Assembly (NCBI RefSeq): GCF_002920915.1
Contig: NZ_PQVF01000004.1
Span: forward strand, 124,001-188,000
Direction: 5' to 3'
DNA length: 64,000 nt
Source: Solitalea longa
Lineage (GTDB): Bacteria; Bacteroidota; Bacteroidia; Sphingobacteriales; Sphingobacteriaceae
Shown here piece by piece: positions 35,828 through 45,299 of this stretch; the stretch's first letter is position 1; the number at the start of each line of letters is the position of its first letter. The notes beneath the pieces are model-generated. The model ran no database searches and was not told the DNA's origin. It saw only the letters and a list, made by a program, of their open reading frames with translations. The translations under genes and the position numbers were made by a program.

Positions 35828-38440
35828 CTAGGGTTTCACTTCCGAACTTGTGTAAACGTGGTATTCACCTGGCGCTAAAGTAGTATTGTAAGTACCTGCA
35901 GGTAAATTTATAGTACCTGAACCACTGCCAGCATATTCATACCAATCGCCCGACGATGGGAAATTGAAATTCACAGCCTGAGCAGACACATCGAAGTTAC
36001 CCACAACAACGATCTTTCCGGCTGATGACTGAATGATCATGTACTTCCATGCCGAATTGCTTATCGATGTGGTATAGGTTGCATTATCCAACCAATTGGT
36101 CTTGGTTTTTAACTTAACCATCTTAGCATATACATCATATAATTGCTTACGGCTGGCATTTTGCAAATATTCCCATTGGATCGGTTTTTCTCCGGTACGT
36201 CCATTTTGGTCTATAGAAATATCATAACCTTGTTCACCAAATTGCCAGATCATATTCGGCCCCGGAGCCACAAATAAAAATGCAGCATTCATTTTTTGGC
36301 GGTTTAAAGCGGTGGCAAGATCCCGGATATTATATGTACCGTTTGAATTTCCTCCATTTAACGCATGATACATTAAACGCTGCTCGTCATGACTTTCCAT
36401 ATAGGTAACAAGGTTTGATTTGGTAAAACCATGGCTAGTGTACATGATACGAGAAAGGCTTGATGATTTTCCTTGCGTTGCATTAGCAAAACTTCCATTC
36501 ACGTTATTCCACAACAACATTCCTTCGTTTGCCAATTCAGTTTCTTCCTGATCGGAACCTAAGTGTTCGAGAATAACATAAAAGTTATTGTCAAGGTTCT
36601 TTATATAGGAATTATAATCCTTCCAGATCGCAATACGAGTAGCATCATAGGCGCCCCAGGCATCTACATTATCAGGGTTATTCTTTTGAGTAAATCCTTT
36701 CGATAAGTCGAACCTCATACCGTCCAAATGATATTCTTTTATCCAGAACTCCATCACATTTTTAGAAAAATACTTGGTTTCTGCGCTTTCGTGATTAAAG
36801 TCGTAACCTACGTTGTAAGGGTGTTTAGCATCAGTATTGAACCAAGGGTTATTTGCAGCTGGTTTACCTGATGTACCATTCCAATACAATTGTACCATTG
36901 GCGACTGCCCGAATGAGTGGTTTAATACCATATCAATCACCACAGCCATTCCGCGCTTATGACATTCATCAATAACTTCCTTCAGTTTGTTTTTGGTACC
37001 ATAATATTTATCCGGAGCAAAATAGAAACTTGGATTATAACCCCAGCTGTTATTGCCTTCAAACTCGTTAACAGGCATTAACTCAACTGCATTGACACCA
37101 AGACCAGTCAAATAATCTAATGTATCAATTAAAGTAGAATAGCTATGCGTTTGAAGAAAATCGCGCAAATGCAATTCATAAATCACCAATTTACTTTTAT
37201 CAGGGCGAGTAAAACTGGTATACTTCCAGTTGTATGACGGTTCATTACTTTGAGCAACGCTTACAATTCCTGAAGTTTTTCCTGTTGGATAAGCTTTTAA
37301 ACTTGGAAAAACTGAAGTTGGAACATATTGATCATTACTAGGATCGAGAATCAGCTGGCAATAAGGGTCGGCAACCTTTAAGGTTCCATCAACCACAAAC
37401 TGGTAGCCGTATTTTTCACCCGGTGTAAGTCCGTCAATTTGAATCCACCAACGTTTACCATCCGTGGTTTTCTTCATAAAACCTTTAATATCCATTTTCC
37501 AATCAGTGAAATCACCAATAAGGAAAACATTTTGCTTATTTGGAGCTAGTAAAGTAAAAATTGCAGAGGTCCCATTGTTGATATAGGTAACTCCATCAGG
37601 TTTTGCATTGCCTGGTATAGCTGCAACTTCAACCTGACCTTTAACAACAACATTAAATTTTTTCTCAGCCGTTTTTCCACCCGCAGAAATCACCGCTTTA
37701 ATTTCGTTGTCACCAGTTTTAGTTAAAGCAACATCTGTTGAGAATGAAGCTACATTTTCGGCTGACTTTACTTCTGACCCATTCACATATAAGGTAATCT
37801 TTCCCTTTTCAGATGCCACAACGGATAACTTTGTTGATTCGCCAATATTAGCTATTGAATTAACTAAAGTTGGCTCATAAAAAGGATTAAACACCGGAGA
37901 GGTAAAGCGAATTCCTAAAGTTCCAGATGAACTAATAGGCAAGTAAATATCACTTCCATCTGTATTACGACCCGTTTTACTACCATCAGCATTTTTGAAC
38001 ACCATAGCCACTTTTAGAATTTTTTCATTTGCAGGTACATTAGAAAAAAAAATGCGAGGCACAAATTTAAGCTGATATTTATCGGCAGCAATTTTGGTAA
38101 GCTTAGCATTTGCATCCGGCTTAGTCCAATCAGAACTTTTTCCCCACCTCCAATCCGATGGACCTGTACTTTTATCGGTTATTACACCTGCCCAGATATA
38201 AACATCGGTCGAAAGACCTTTCATGCCGGCATTGCCTTCATTAGCATTAAAAATAAGAGTAACTTCTTTATCATCAGTTGGAAAAGCGGGACTATAAGCA
38301 ATAACAGCCTTTTCGTCCAATGAATTCACTTCGGTGATAACCGGAGGTTGAGGAGGCTTAGGTTCTGGATCATCTGACTTTTTACAGGCAGCGATGACCG
38401 TTATAATCGTTAACAGTATTAACCCGAAATATTTTTTCAT
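35828..38440 (-). CDS. GH13 alpha-amylase family lipoprotein with N-terminal binding domains (SusG-like role)
   Basis: 870 residues from the ATG at 38440 (a GTG two codons upstream is less likely). A lipobox (ITVIAAC) places it on the outer membrane. Order: Pro-rich linker, a glucan-binding-like domain (about 40-185), an Ig-like domain (about 190-270), a CBM48/E-set domain (about 280-375), and the TIM-barrel catalytic domain (about 410-780) followed by a beta-sandwich. The catalytic residues fit D578 (GMRFDLSKG), E625 (VILEHLG) and D685 (ESHDEQRL). It should cut alpha-1,4-glucans at the cell surface for import by the SusC/D pairs. It has its own promoter after the terminator at 38500. At about 870 residues it is longer than SusG because of the extra N-terminal domains. 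Confidence 0.93.
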   Translation of the reverse strand: MKKYFGLILLTIITVIAACKKSDDPEPKPPQPPVITEVNSLDEKAVIAYSPAFPTDDKEVTLIFNANEGNAGMKGLSTDVYIWAGVITDKSTGPSDWRWGKSSDWTKPDANAKLTKIAADKYQLKFVPRIFFSNVPANEKILKVAMVFKNADGSKTGRNTDGSDIYLPISSSGTLGIRFTSPVFNPFYEPTLVNSIANIGESTKLSVVASEKGKITLYVNGSEVKSAENVASFSTDVALTKTGDNEIKAVISAGGKTAEKKFNVVVKGQVEVAAIPGNAKPDGVTYINNGTSAIFTLLAPNKQNVFLIGDFTDWKMDIKGFMKKTTDGKRWWIQIDGLTPGEKYGYQFVVDGTLKVADPYCQLILDPSNDQYVPTSVFPSLKAYPTGKTSGIVSVAQSNEPSYNWKYTSFTRPDKSKLVIYELHLRDFLQTHSYSTLIDTLDYLTGLGVNAVELMPVNEFEGNNSWGYNPSFYFAPDKYYGTKNKLKEVIDECHKRGMAVVIDMVLNHSFGQSPMVQLYWNGTSGKPAANNPWFNTDAKHPYNVGYDFNHESAETKYFSKNVMEFWIKEYHLDGMRFDLSKGFTQKNNPDNVDAWGAYDATRIAIWKDYNSYIKNLDNNFYVILEHLGSDQEETELANEGMLLWNNVNGSFANATQGKSSSLSRIMYTSHGFTKSNLVTYMESHDEQRLMYHALNGGNSNGTYNIRDLATALNRQKMNAAFLFVAPGPNMIWQFGEQGYDISIDQNGRTGEKPIQWEYLQNASRKQLYDVYAKMVKLKTKTNWLDNATYTTSISNSAWKYMIIQSSAGKIVVVGNFDVSAQAVNFNFPSSGDWYEYAGSGSGTINLPAGTYNTTLAPGEYHVYTSSEVKP

Positions 38441-38478
38441 TTGCACTAATTTTTAGAACTTAAATTACAAAGACAACG

Positions 38479-38506
38479 CAAAGATAGTCAGCATTATACA
38501 AAACAA
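38479..38506 (-). promoter_or_regulatory. Promoter of the GH13 gene
   Basis: Minus-strand TATCTTTG (plus 38479-38486) matches TAnnTTTG exactly, and TTG (plus 38504-38506) lies 17 nt upstream. The expected start of transcription is about 30 nt before the GH13 ATG. The TTG element is within the stem of the terminator at 38500-38534. Confidence 0.6.
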
Positions 38507-38534
38507 GCCGCCATTTAAGTGGGCGGCTTGTTTT
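38500..38534 (-). terminator. Terminator between susE2 and the GH13 gene
   Basis: 13-bp perfect stem (38500-38512 with 38522-38534), 9-nt loop, then TTTTGT on the minus strand. It ends the susC2-susD2-susE2 transcript or attenuates readthrough into GH13. Confidence 0.85.
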
Positions 38535-38552
38535 TTGACTTAAATCAAATAA

Positions 38553-39641
38553 TTAGTTTTTAACCATGCTAAATGTTTGGTTAACAGCATCAAAAGTAAT
38601 AGTATAACTTCCTCCTGCGCCAACTCCAATATTTTTTCCGTCTTGTTTCAATGAACCTGTCAAGGCTACTTCTCCGTCACCTGCTGCTGTAGCAGAACCT
38701 GAGTTTATCGCCCAACCATCTTCCAATCTGAATTTGAACTGCTTACCAGCAATTAGGTCCATAGTAACTTTCCACGTTTTACTTGCCGGATCATAAGTCA
38801 TGTTTGTGTCGGTATCCCAACCACCAGGAGTTGCATCACCAATAACACCCCATGAGGTACCGGTTAATGTATATGTACCTGTTTTAATGGTTTGCATATT
38901 AAGAGCTATCTTATAGAAACCATCGGCAGCAACCGGAATATTATCTTCACCTTCAGATATTAAAACACCAGGTTCACCACCTTTCATACCAAGGTCGCCT
39001 GACCATGAACCTTTTGTAGGTAAAAGTTTGAAACCACCTCCACTAGCAATTAAATATTGATAGGTTACCAGTTTTCCTTCACCTAAATCTGTGAATTGAA
39101 TCGCTTTATCAGGATTCCAGTCAGCAATTGTTGAACCACCCACCAAATACATAACTTTTGGTTTTCCAGAGTAGGTAACAACTTTCATCTGAAGCGGTGT
39201 ATTTGAGAAAATGGAGTCTACCGCGGTACTAATTCTGGATGTAACACGCAGTTCCACATCCGATGCTACATCAGTAGGCAACTTAAGTTCAGCCAACATT
39301 GTATTGAACTGCTTTACTGTCAGGGCCTGCTCATACGAATTTTTATTACCTGAAATTGATAATGGCATAGTTGCAGGTTTAGCAAAACCGTTCCCTTTTT
39401 TATCAACCTGAAGCTGGTATTTAACAACCGAAGTATATCCGTAATCAGCTCTAGTCCAAGAAAATCTAACTGCTTCTTGCGATTCAGTCGCTTCTGTTAA
39501 CACCACATTTTGATTAGATGCAGTTAAAACTGATGGAGTGCCATCCGTAGCAATAACCATGTTTTCATCTTTCTTACAAGAAGAAAGCATTAACAACATA
39601 GCAGCACCACATCCTATTATATTTTTGAATGTATTTTTCAT
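38553..39641 (-). CDS. SusE/SusF-like outer-membrane starch-binding lipoprotein (susE2)
   Basis: 362 residues with a lipoprotein signal (LMLSSCKKD). An N-terminal SusE beta-sandwich (about 30-155) is followed by two SusE/F carbohydrate-binding modules (about 165-265 and 265-362) containing MYLVGGSTIADW, GGGFKLLPTKGSWSG and NIPVAADGFYKIAL. It is a paralog of susE1 but has only one N-terminal sandwich where susE1 has two. It is predicted to bind starch on the cell surface. The gap to susD2 is 29 nt; a terminator follows. Confidence 0.92.
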   Translation of the reverse strand: MKNTFKNIIGCGAAMLLMLSSCKKDENMVIATDGTPSVLTASNQNVVLTEATESQEAVRFSWTRADYGYTSVVKYQLQVDKKGNGFAKPATMPLSISGNKNSYEQALTVKQFNTMLAELKLPTDVASDVELRVTSRISTAVDSIFSNTPLQMKVVTYSGKPKVMYLVGGSTIADWNPDKAIQFTDLGEGKLVTYQYLIASGGGFKLLPTKGSWSGDLGMKGGEPGVLISEGEDNIPVAADGFYKIALNMQTIKTGTYTLTGTSWGVIGDATPGGWDTDTNMTYDPASKTWKVTMDLIAGKQFKFRLEDGWAINSGSATAAGDGEVALTGSLKQDGKNIGVGAGGSYTITFDAVNQTFSMVKN

Positions 39642-39670
39642 AATATCTTAATTTCTATAGCGCTATTGAA

Positions 39671-41257
39671 TTAATAGTTCTTGTTTTGAATAATATTTGG
39701 ATTGGCAGAAATCTCATCTGAAGGGATAGGATAGAGAATTCTATGACTTTCTACACTTGATCCTGTTGCAGCTCCACCTTTCCATGGCCATAAATATGTA
39801 CCTTCAACAAACTGGTGGAAACGAATCAAGTCAGTTCTTCTGAAACCTTCCCAATACAATTCGCGCGAACGCTCATCCAATATCTGTGGTAACGAAATAG
39901 AAGTTAATTTGCCTTCTGTTTGACTTTCAAAAGCGCGGGCACGTAAAACATTTACCGCATTTACAGCAGCTGTTTGATTGCCAGCACGCACTGCAGCCTC
40001 AGCAACAATCAGGTACATTTCGCCTAAACGGAACAACGGAAAATCAGTATCAGAATATCCTAAGTTCATGTTTGGTGAAAATGTTCCATCCGCTTTAATG
40101 TTCTTGAATTTGATACTTGCATAACCTTGGCTAAATACCAAAACGTTATTGATCTCTTCTCCTGCATTATCAACGAACATTGCTCTTTTATCAGCTGAAT
40201 TCAATGGATTTTCAAACAATTTTGGCAAATTCTTGGTTGTTCTGTGACCACCCCATCCTGCACTTGTTCCAGAAATAGTTTTATCCATATCAGCACCAAC
40301 AGACCCATTTACAAGGAAAGTTGTACCTCCATAGCTCTGAGTTTTAGCACCATCATAGTTAATACTTAAGATGATCTCATTTTTTGCAACAACATTATTA
40401 TCGGCAACAAAAAGGTTTTTGTATTTAGGTGTTAATATATAGCCTGCACTAATTACTTTGTTTGCGTATACTGCAGCTTCAGCATATTTAGCATCACCGG
40501 TATAAACCTCCGCATTCAAATATAAACGAGCTAACAATGCCCATGCAGCAGCCTTATCGGCACGGCCGTATTCGTTGGTGCGTGGCTCTTTAAGTAAGCT
40601 TTCAATAGCTTTTAACTCACTTTCTACATACTTAAATAAGGTAATTCTGTCTTTCTGTGGAGGAAGATTCGCACCAAGTGGACTATTTTCATCCACAAAA
40701 GGCACATTTCCAAACAAATCAATTAATACCCAATATTGAAAAGCTCTTAAGAAACGAGCCTCTGCAGCCTGATATTTGATTTCAGCAGCGTCGTTACCAG
40801 AAATTCCACGAGATGCCAATTTTTCATCACTAGATTCTCTAATGAACTCATTTGCAGCTGTAATTTGATAGAATGATCGATAGTAAATACCTTTTAAGAA
40901 GGCGTTATCCGATGACCAGTTCATTAGGTGGAAATCCTGCAAACCCGGATCACTATTCCATGCGGTAACAGTTTCATCTGTTGGTAACTGTTGAGCATCC
41001 CAGAATAGGCGAAAAAAATCAGAAGTACCTTCATCAATACCTCCTAAGTCACCCTGACCGGCAGGACCTTGATTACCTGTTGTTCCATAACAACCGTAAA
41101 CTTTTGCCAATGCCTGTTTGTAACCTTCAGGAGTTTTATATACCACATTTGATGTTACATCATAAAATGGTTGCCTATCTAAATCATTAATACATGATGT
41201 TAAGGCTAATGCCAATACACCTGTTAATGAGAGTTTTTTAATATATTTTGAATTCAT
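39671..41257 (-). CDS. RagB/SusD family nutrient-binding lipoprotein (susD2)
   Basis: 528 residues with a lipoprotein signal (ALALTSCINDLD). SusD hallmarks are YQAAEARFLRAFQYWVLIDLFG, WALLARLYLNAEVYTG, LGEMYLIVAEAAVRAG and the C-terminal DERSRELYWEGFRRTDLIR, followed by YPIPSDEISANPNI. Closer to the starch-type SusD in layout and ending than susD1 is. It forms the lid of the SusC2 channel and binds alpha-glucan. Confidence 0.95.
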   Translation of the reverse strand: MNSKYIKKLSLTGVLALALTSCINDLDRQPFYDVTSNVVYKTPEGYKQALAKVYGCYGTTGNQGPAGQGDLGGIDEGTSDFFRLFWDAQQLPTDETVTAWNSDPGLQDFHLMNWSSDNAFLKGIYYRSFYQITAANEFIRESSDEKLASRGISGNDAAEIKYQAAEARFLRAFQYWVLIDLFGNVPFVDENSPLGANLPPQKDRITLFKYVESELKAIESLLKEPRTNEYGRADKAAAWALLARLYLNAEVYTGDAKYAEAAVYANKVISAGYILTPKYKNLFVADNNVVAKNEIILSINYDGAKTQSYGGTTFLVNGSVGADMDKTISGTSAGWGGHRTTKNLPKLFENPLNSADKRAMFVDNAGEEINNVLVFSQGYASIKFKNIKADGTFSPNMNLGYSDTDFPLFRLGEMYLIVAEAAVRAGNQTAAVNAVNVLRARAFESQTEGKLTSISLPQILDERSRELYWEGFRRTDLIRFHQFVEGTYLWPWKGGAATGSSVESHRILYPIPSDEISANPNIIQNKNY

Positions 41258-41281
41258 GGTGTTAATCTTAATTTGATGTGA

Positions 41282-44200
41282 TTAAAAGTCTACTCCTACT
41301 CCTAAAGTAAATGTGCGTGGACGTGGATAGAAATTATTATCGATACCTGAACTGATCTCCGGATCTAATCCTTTGTATTTAGTTACTACAAATACGTTCT
41401 GAACGTTAGCAGTAATACTTAAGTTAGCAATGCTTCTGTTTAATTTTCCGAAATGATAACCAACATTAAGGTTGTCCATACGTAAGAATGATGCATTTTG
41501 AACATAATAGTCTGACTGTAATTGAGTTTCATTAAAGCCAGTTGCTAACATGTTAGAAGAAGCATTACCTAAATACATCAATGGATCCAAAACTCTTTTT
41601 TCAACACCGATGTTTGAATAGATGTTGTTGTACATATAATTATTCACCGAACCATGGAAAGCCATTGAAGCCGTCCATTTCTTGTACGTTAACGAGCTAT
41701 TTAAACCTAAAGCCACTGGAGCAATTGATGATTTATAATGGTACAGATCTTTTTCATTTCTAATACCGTCATTGTTTCTGTCTACATAAGCACCTTCAAT
41801 AGGTTTTCCATTTGCATCATATACTTGCTGATACACATAAAATGCACCTGATTTATGACCGATACTGAAGATCTGAATATTGCTTCCAGTACCACCAGTA
41901 ATTCCTCCGGTTGGTACACCTGGATAATTAGGGTCGGTTACCTGAGTAAGTTTGGTAACTTCATTTTCATTATAAGAAACGTTAAAGCCAAGGTTCCAGT
42001 TTAAATCTTTTTTGCTAACCGGAATAGTGTTTACAGTCAATTCAATACCCTTATTTCGCAATGAACCAACATTGGTTAATAAATAGTTACTAAAGTTTGA
42101 TCCACCTGGAACAGGAATATTATTTAGTAGGTCTGAAGTATTTTTTCTGTATGCATCAATGGTAGCAGTGATTCTGTTATTAAAGAAACCAAGGTCTAAA
42201 CCTACGTTTATTGCATCTGTCTGCTCCCATTTCAAATTAGGATCATATGCTACAGGACGATACATTTGATAAAAGTTATCACCAAATTGATATTGTGCTG
42301 TAAGCGTAGATAATGCATATACAGGAATGTATTTATAATTTTGAATTCCATCTTGCTGACCGGTAACACCCCAACCTGCACGTACTTTAAAATCACTGAT
42401 AGTTTCAGAACCTTTCATGAAATTTTCCAGGTTAACTTTCCATGCTCCCGAAATGGTAGGGAAATAACCCCAACGATTTTCTTTTGAAAATTTCGATGAT
42501 CCATCAGCACGCATACTGGCTTGCAATAAATATTTCTCGTTGAACGTGTAATTTAAACGACCAAAGAATGAAACCAACGTGTTTTGGGTAGTTGTTGGGA
42601 AAGGAGCTGGTTGAACAGTTACTTCAGTTCCTTCATAGTTGTAAGTAGCAGAATTTGGAATATCATTATAAAAATCCTGATAAGTATAACCACCGGTTAA
42701 GTCCAAATTACTTTTACTTGCTTTGAAATCTTTGTTATAGTTTAAATAGAAATCGAATAGTTTATTTTTCTTTTCCTGAGCGTAAGGGGTTCTTTGGAAA
42801 TGATTAAGATATTGTGGAGCTGCATCTGTTGAGAAAACAGTAACACCTTCACCTTTGCTGTAATCATAGCCCACATTAAGGTTAGCTCTTAATTCAGGCA
42901 AGAAAGGTAATTTATAGTCTAAGCGGGCGTTACCGATAAACTGATCTACATTACTATTGTTATTATTTTGGTTTAATAAGGCTACAGGGTTTGCTGGAGA
43001 CTGATTTTGCCACTTATCTCCGTCTAACCATTGAAAATATCCTCCGTACTTAGCCAAATCGGCATTGTCAGAATAAATAGATTGAGTAGGGTCAAACCTA
43101 ACCGCACTACCAATAGCAGCCGTATTAGCAAACCTATTTTTTATGTTTGAATAACGGGCGTTTACATCAACTGATAAGCTATTATTAAAGAACTTTGGAT
43201 TTAATGATAAAGCACTGTTTAAGCGCTCCATGTTATCAGTTTTAAGAACACCATTCTGATTTAAATAACCTACAGAAAGGCGATAAGGAAGTTTTTTAAG
43301 ACCACCTGAAATATTGAAACTGTTATCAGTTACAAATGCCGATTGATAAATTTCTTTTTGCCAGTTAGTGCTGGTATTTCCTAATTTATCAATATAGGTT
43401 TGGTCACCACTTGCATTTACAAAATCACGGAATTGAGCGGCAGATAATACATCAACTGTTTTAACTACTTGCTGAACACCGTTAGAAGTTGTAAAGTTAA
43501 CTTTCATTTTATCAGAAGTTCCTTTTTTTGTGGTGATAATAATTACACCATTAGAAGCTCTTGAACCGTAGATCGCTGCAGAAGAAGCATCTTTCAAAAC
43601 ACTGAACGACTCAATATCCTTAGGATCAATCATTGCCATCGGGTTTTGTGAACCGGCCAATGTTCCATTATCCAAAGGAATTCCGTCAACAACAATAAGA
43701 GGTGAGTTACCTGCTGAAATTGAATTTCCACCGCGAATTAAAATCTGAGACGACGCACCAGGAGCACCACTTCCTGAAATAATTGATACACCGGCTACTT
43801 TACCGGTTAATAACTGCTCAGGTGAAGAGATGGGGCCTTTTAAGAAATCTTTTTCAGTAACAGCAGCAACAGAACCGGTTAAGTCCTTTTTGCTTTTGCT
43901 ACCGTAACCAATTACAACTACCTCGGTAAGTGCTTTTGATTCTGGCTTCAAAGAAATATTAACCTTGGCCATTTTTCCGTTCAAGGTTACTTCCTGGCTT
44001 ACAAAACCAATAAACTGGAAAACCAAAGTAGCATCCGAAGGGGCTACAATTGAATAATTACCGTCAACATCAGTTGATGTTCCCTTACTTGTACCTTTCA
44101 CAAGGATAGAAACACCAGGAAGAGGCATACCTGTTTCATCAGTAACGTTACCGCTAACAGTTACGTCTGCCTTTTTGGTTGTTTTAGTAATAATTAGGTG

Positions 44201-44287
44201 ATTTACATTGGGTGAAGCCACTGCTGACCCCGTAATAGATGCTAACATCAAGGCATAGCAAAGCCTTAAGGGTAAATTTTTTTTCAT
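41282..44287 (-). CDS. SusC/RagA family TonB-linked outer-membrane transporter (susC2)
   Basis: 1001 residues. Signal peptide about 1-24, CarboxypepD_reg-like domain (about 38-115), SusC signature ALTEVVVIGYGSKSKKDLTGS, plug with IVVDGIPLDNG and VLKDASSAAIYGSRAS, then the barrel ending FTLGVGVDF. First gene of the upstream Sus unit, with a good promoter at 44352-44381 and a small 5'-leader hairpin. Imports maltooligosaccharides in the Sus model; substrate inferred from the linked SusE and GH13 proteins. Confidence 0.95.
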   Translation of the reverse strand: MKKNLPLRLCYALMLASITGSAVASPNVNHLIITKTTKKADVTVSGNVTDETGMPLPGVSILVKGTSKGTSTDVDGNYSIVAPSDATLVFQFIGFVSQEVTLNGKMAKVNISLKPESKALTEVVVIGYGSKSKKDLTGSVAAVTEKDFLKGPISSPEQLLTGKVAGVSIISGSGAPGASSQILIRGGNSISAGNSPLIVVDGIPLDNGTLAGSQNPMAMIDPKDIESFSVLKDASSAAIYGSRASNGVIIITTKKGTSDKMKVNFTTSNGVQQVVKTVDVLSAAQFRDFVNASGDQTYIDKLGNTSTNWQKEIYQSAFVTDNSFNISGGLKKLPYRLSVGYLNQNGVLKTDNMERLNSALSLNPKFFNNSLSVDVNARYSNIKNRFANTAAIGSAVRFDPTQSIYSDNADLAKYGGYFQWLDGDKWQNQSPANPVALLNQNNNNSNVDQFIGNARLDYKLPFLPELRANLNVGYDYSKGEGVTVFSTDAAPQYLNHFQRTPYAQEKKNKLFDFYLNYNKDFKASKSNLDLTGGYTYQDFYNDIPNSATYNYEGTEVTVQPAPFPTTTQNTLVSFFGRLNYTFNEKYLLQASMRADGSSKFSKENRWGYFPTISGAWKVNLENFMKGSETISDFKVRAGWGVTGQQDGIQNYKYIPVYALSTLTAQYQFGDNFYQMYRPVAYDPNLKWEQTDAINVGLDLGFFNNRITATIDAYRKNTSDLLNNIPVPGGSNFSNYLLTNVGSLRNKGIELTVNTIPVSKKDLNWNLGFNVSYNENEVTKLTQVTDPNYPGVPTGGITGGTGSNIQIFSIGHKSGAFYVYQQVYDANGKPIEGAYVDRNNDGIRNEKDLYHYKSSIAPVALGLNSSLTYKKWTASMAFHGSVNNYMYNNIYSNIGVEKRVLDPLMYLGNASSNMLATGFNETQLQSDYYVQNASFLRMDNLNVGYHFGKLNRSIANLSITANVQNVFVVTKYKGLDPEISSGIDNNFYPRPRTFTLGVGVDF

Positions 44288-44321
44288 AATACTGGCTGTT
44301 TTTCTTTTTAAATTATAGCTA

Positions 44322-44337
44322 ATTGAGTTTCCTCAAT
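44322..44337 (-). promoter_or_regulatory. Hairpin in the susC2 leader
   Basis: A 6-bp perfect inverted repeat (ATTGAG, 4-nt loop, CTCAAT) lies about 35-50 nt upstream of the susC2 ATG. It would be near the 5' end of the transcript predicted from the promoter at 44352. It could stabilise or regulate the mRNA; small, so uncertain. Confidence 0.4.
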
Positions 44338-44351
44338 GAGTTATTTGGTTG

Positions 44352-44381
44352 CTAATATAGAAGCATCAACCATAAAGTCAA
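44352..44381 (-). promoter_or_regulatory. Promoter of the upstream Sus operon (susC2)
   Basis: Minus strand: TTG (plus 44379-44381), 19-nt spacer, TATATTAG (plus 44352-44359; one mismatch to TAnnTTTG). It predicts a leader of about 58 nt. Confidence 0.6.
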
Positions 44382-44506
44382 AAAAAAAATTGCAAGTACT
44401 TGAAGATAAATTCGTATAGTTCTAATTAATAGCTAATTAAAAACCTACAGGTTGAGTATATTTAATAGAGAAAATGAAATAATAGGTAGATTTTGTTACA
44501 AAAATG

Positions 44507-45298
44507 TTAAAAATATTTTTGTGTAATTTTCAGAATTTCATTTCCGATATGACCATTTCCAGCAACAATTTCTCTGGAATTAATGTATTCATCTCCTCCT
44601 GAAAAATTGTGAATCGTTCCACCTGCCTGCTGAACCAGGTAAGCACCGGCAGCAACATCGTAAGCATTTAAATTAAATTCAAAATAGCCATCAAAACGAC
44701 CACAAGCCACATAAGCTAAATCAACAGCCGCGGATCCAATGCGGCGTAAACCATGCGTTTGCTGCATTAATTCCTTGAAAACATTGATATATTGTTCAGC
44801 CTTTTCAAAGTCGTAATAAGGAAAACCAGTAGCTAACAATGATTCGCCTAACGTTTTATTGGTTGAAACCTGAATAGGTGTTCCATTTAAATAAGCCTTC
44901 TCCCCTCTCCAGGTATAAAACAGTTCATCAAGATTGATCTCATAAACTACACCCAAAATTGGCTGGTCATATTCATGTAAGGCAATACTAATTGAATAAG
45001 TGGGTATACCGTGAATAAAATTGGTAGTTCCATCTAGCGGATCAACAATCCAATTATAGCGCTCTCCATTTTTATTTATTGTTTCCTCTTCTGTAATAAA
45101 TCCCGCTTCCGGCAAAATTTGAATCAATGCCTTAACAATCATTTCTTCGGCAGTTTTATCAACATACGAAACCAGGTTGTTCAAACCCTTATATTCAATT
45201 TTATCTGTGTTGAACTTTTTACGTTCCTCTCTGATAAACGATCCAGTGCTTAATGTTATCTCTTTTACCTGTAAGAAAATGCTTGCTAAATTGATCAT
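44507..45298 (-). CDS. Inositol monophosphatase family protein (SuhB-like)
   Basis: 263 residues, the normal size. Metal-binding motifs are present: ITEEE (Glu ligand), WIVDPLDGTTNFIHG (Asp/Asp ligands) and AYDVAAG, where the usual WD is YD but the Asp is kept. RRIGSAAVDLAYVACGRFDGY is also typical. It hydrolyses a sugar or inositol phosphate in the cytoplasm; the substrate is open (inositol-1-phosphate, fructose-1,6-bisphosphate, or others). 1 nt from gtrA-like upstream, so co-transcribed. Confidence 0.92.
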   Translation of the reverse strand: MINLASIFLQVKEITLSTGSFIREERKKFNTDKIEYKGLNNLVSYVDKTAEEMIVKALIQILPEAGFITEEETINKNGERYNWIVDPLDGTTNFIHGIPTYSISIALHEYDQPILGVVYEINLDELFYTWRGEKAYLNGTPIQVSTNKTLGESLLATGFPYYDFEKAEQYINVFKELMQQTHGLRRIGSAAVDLAYVACGRFDGYFEFNLNAYDVAAGAYLVQQAGGTIHNFSGGDEYINSREIVAGNGHIGNEILKITQKYF

Positions 45299-45299
45299 A

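Noticed and set aside
28119-44287. Possible SusR or sigma/anti-sigma regulator in the Sus locus
   Set aside because: All genes in this interval are transporter, binding or enzyme genes; no regulator is encoded on either strand.
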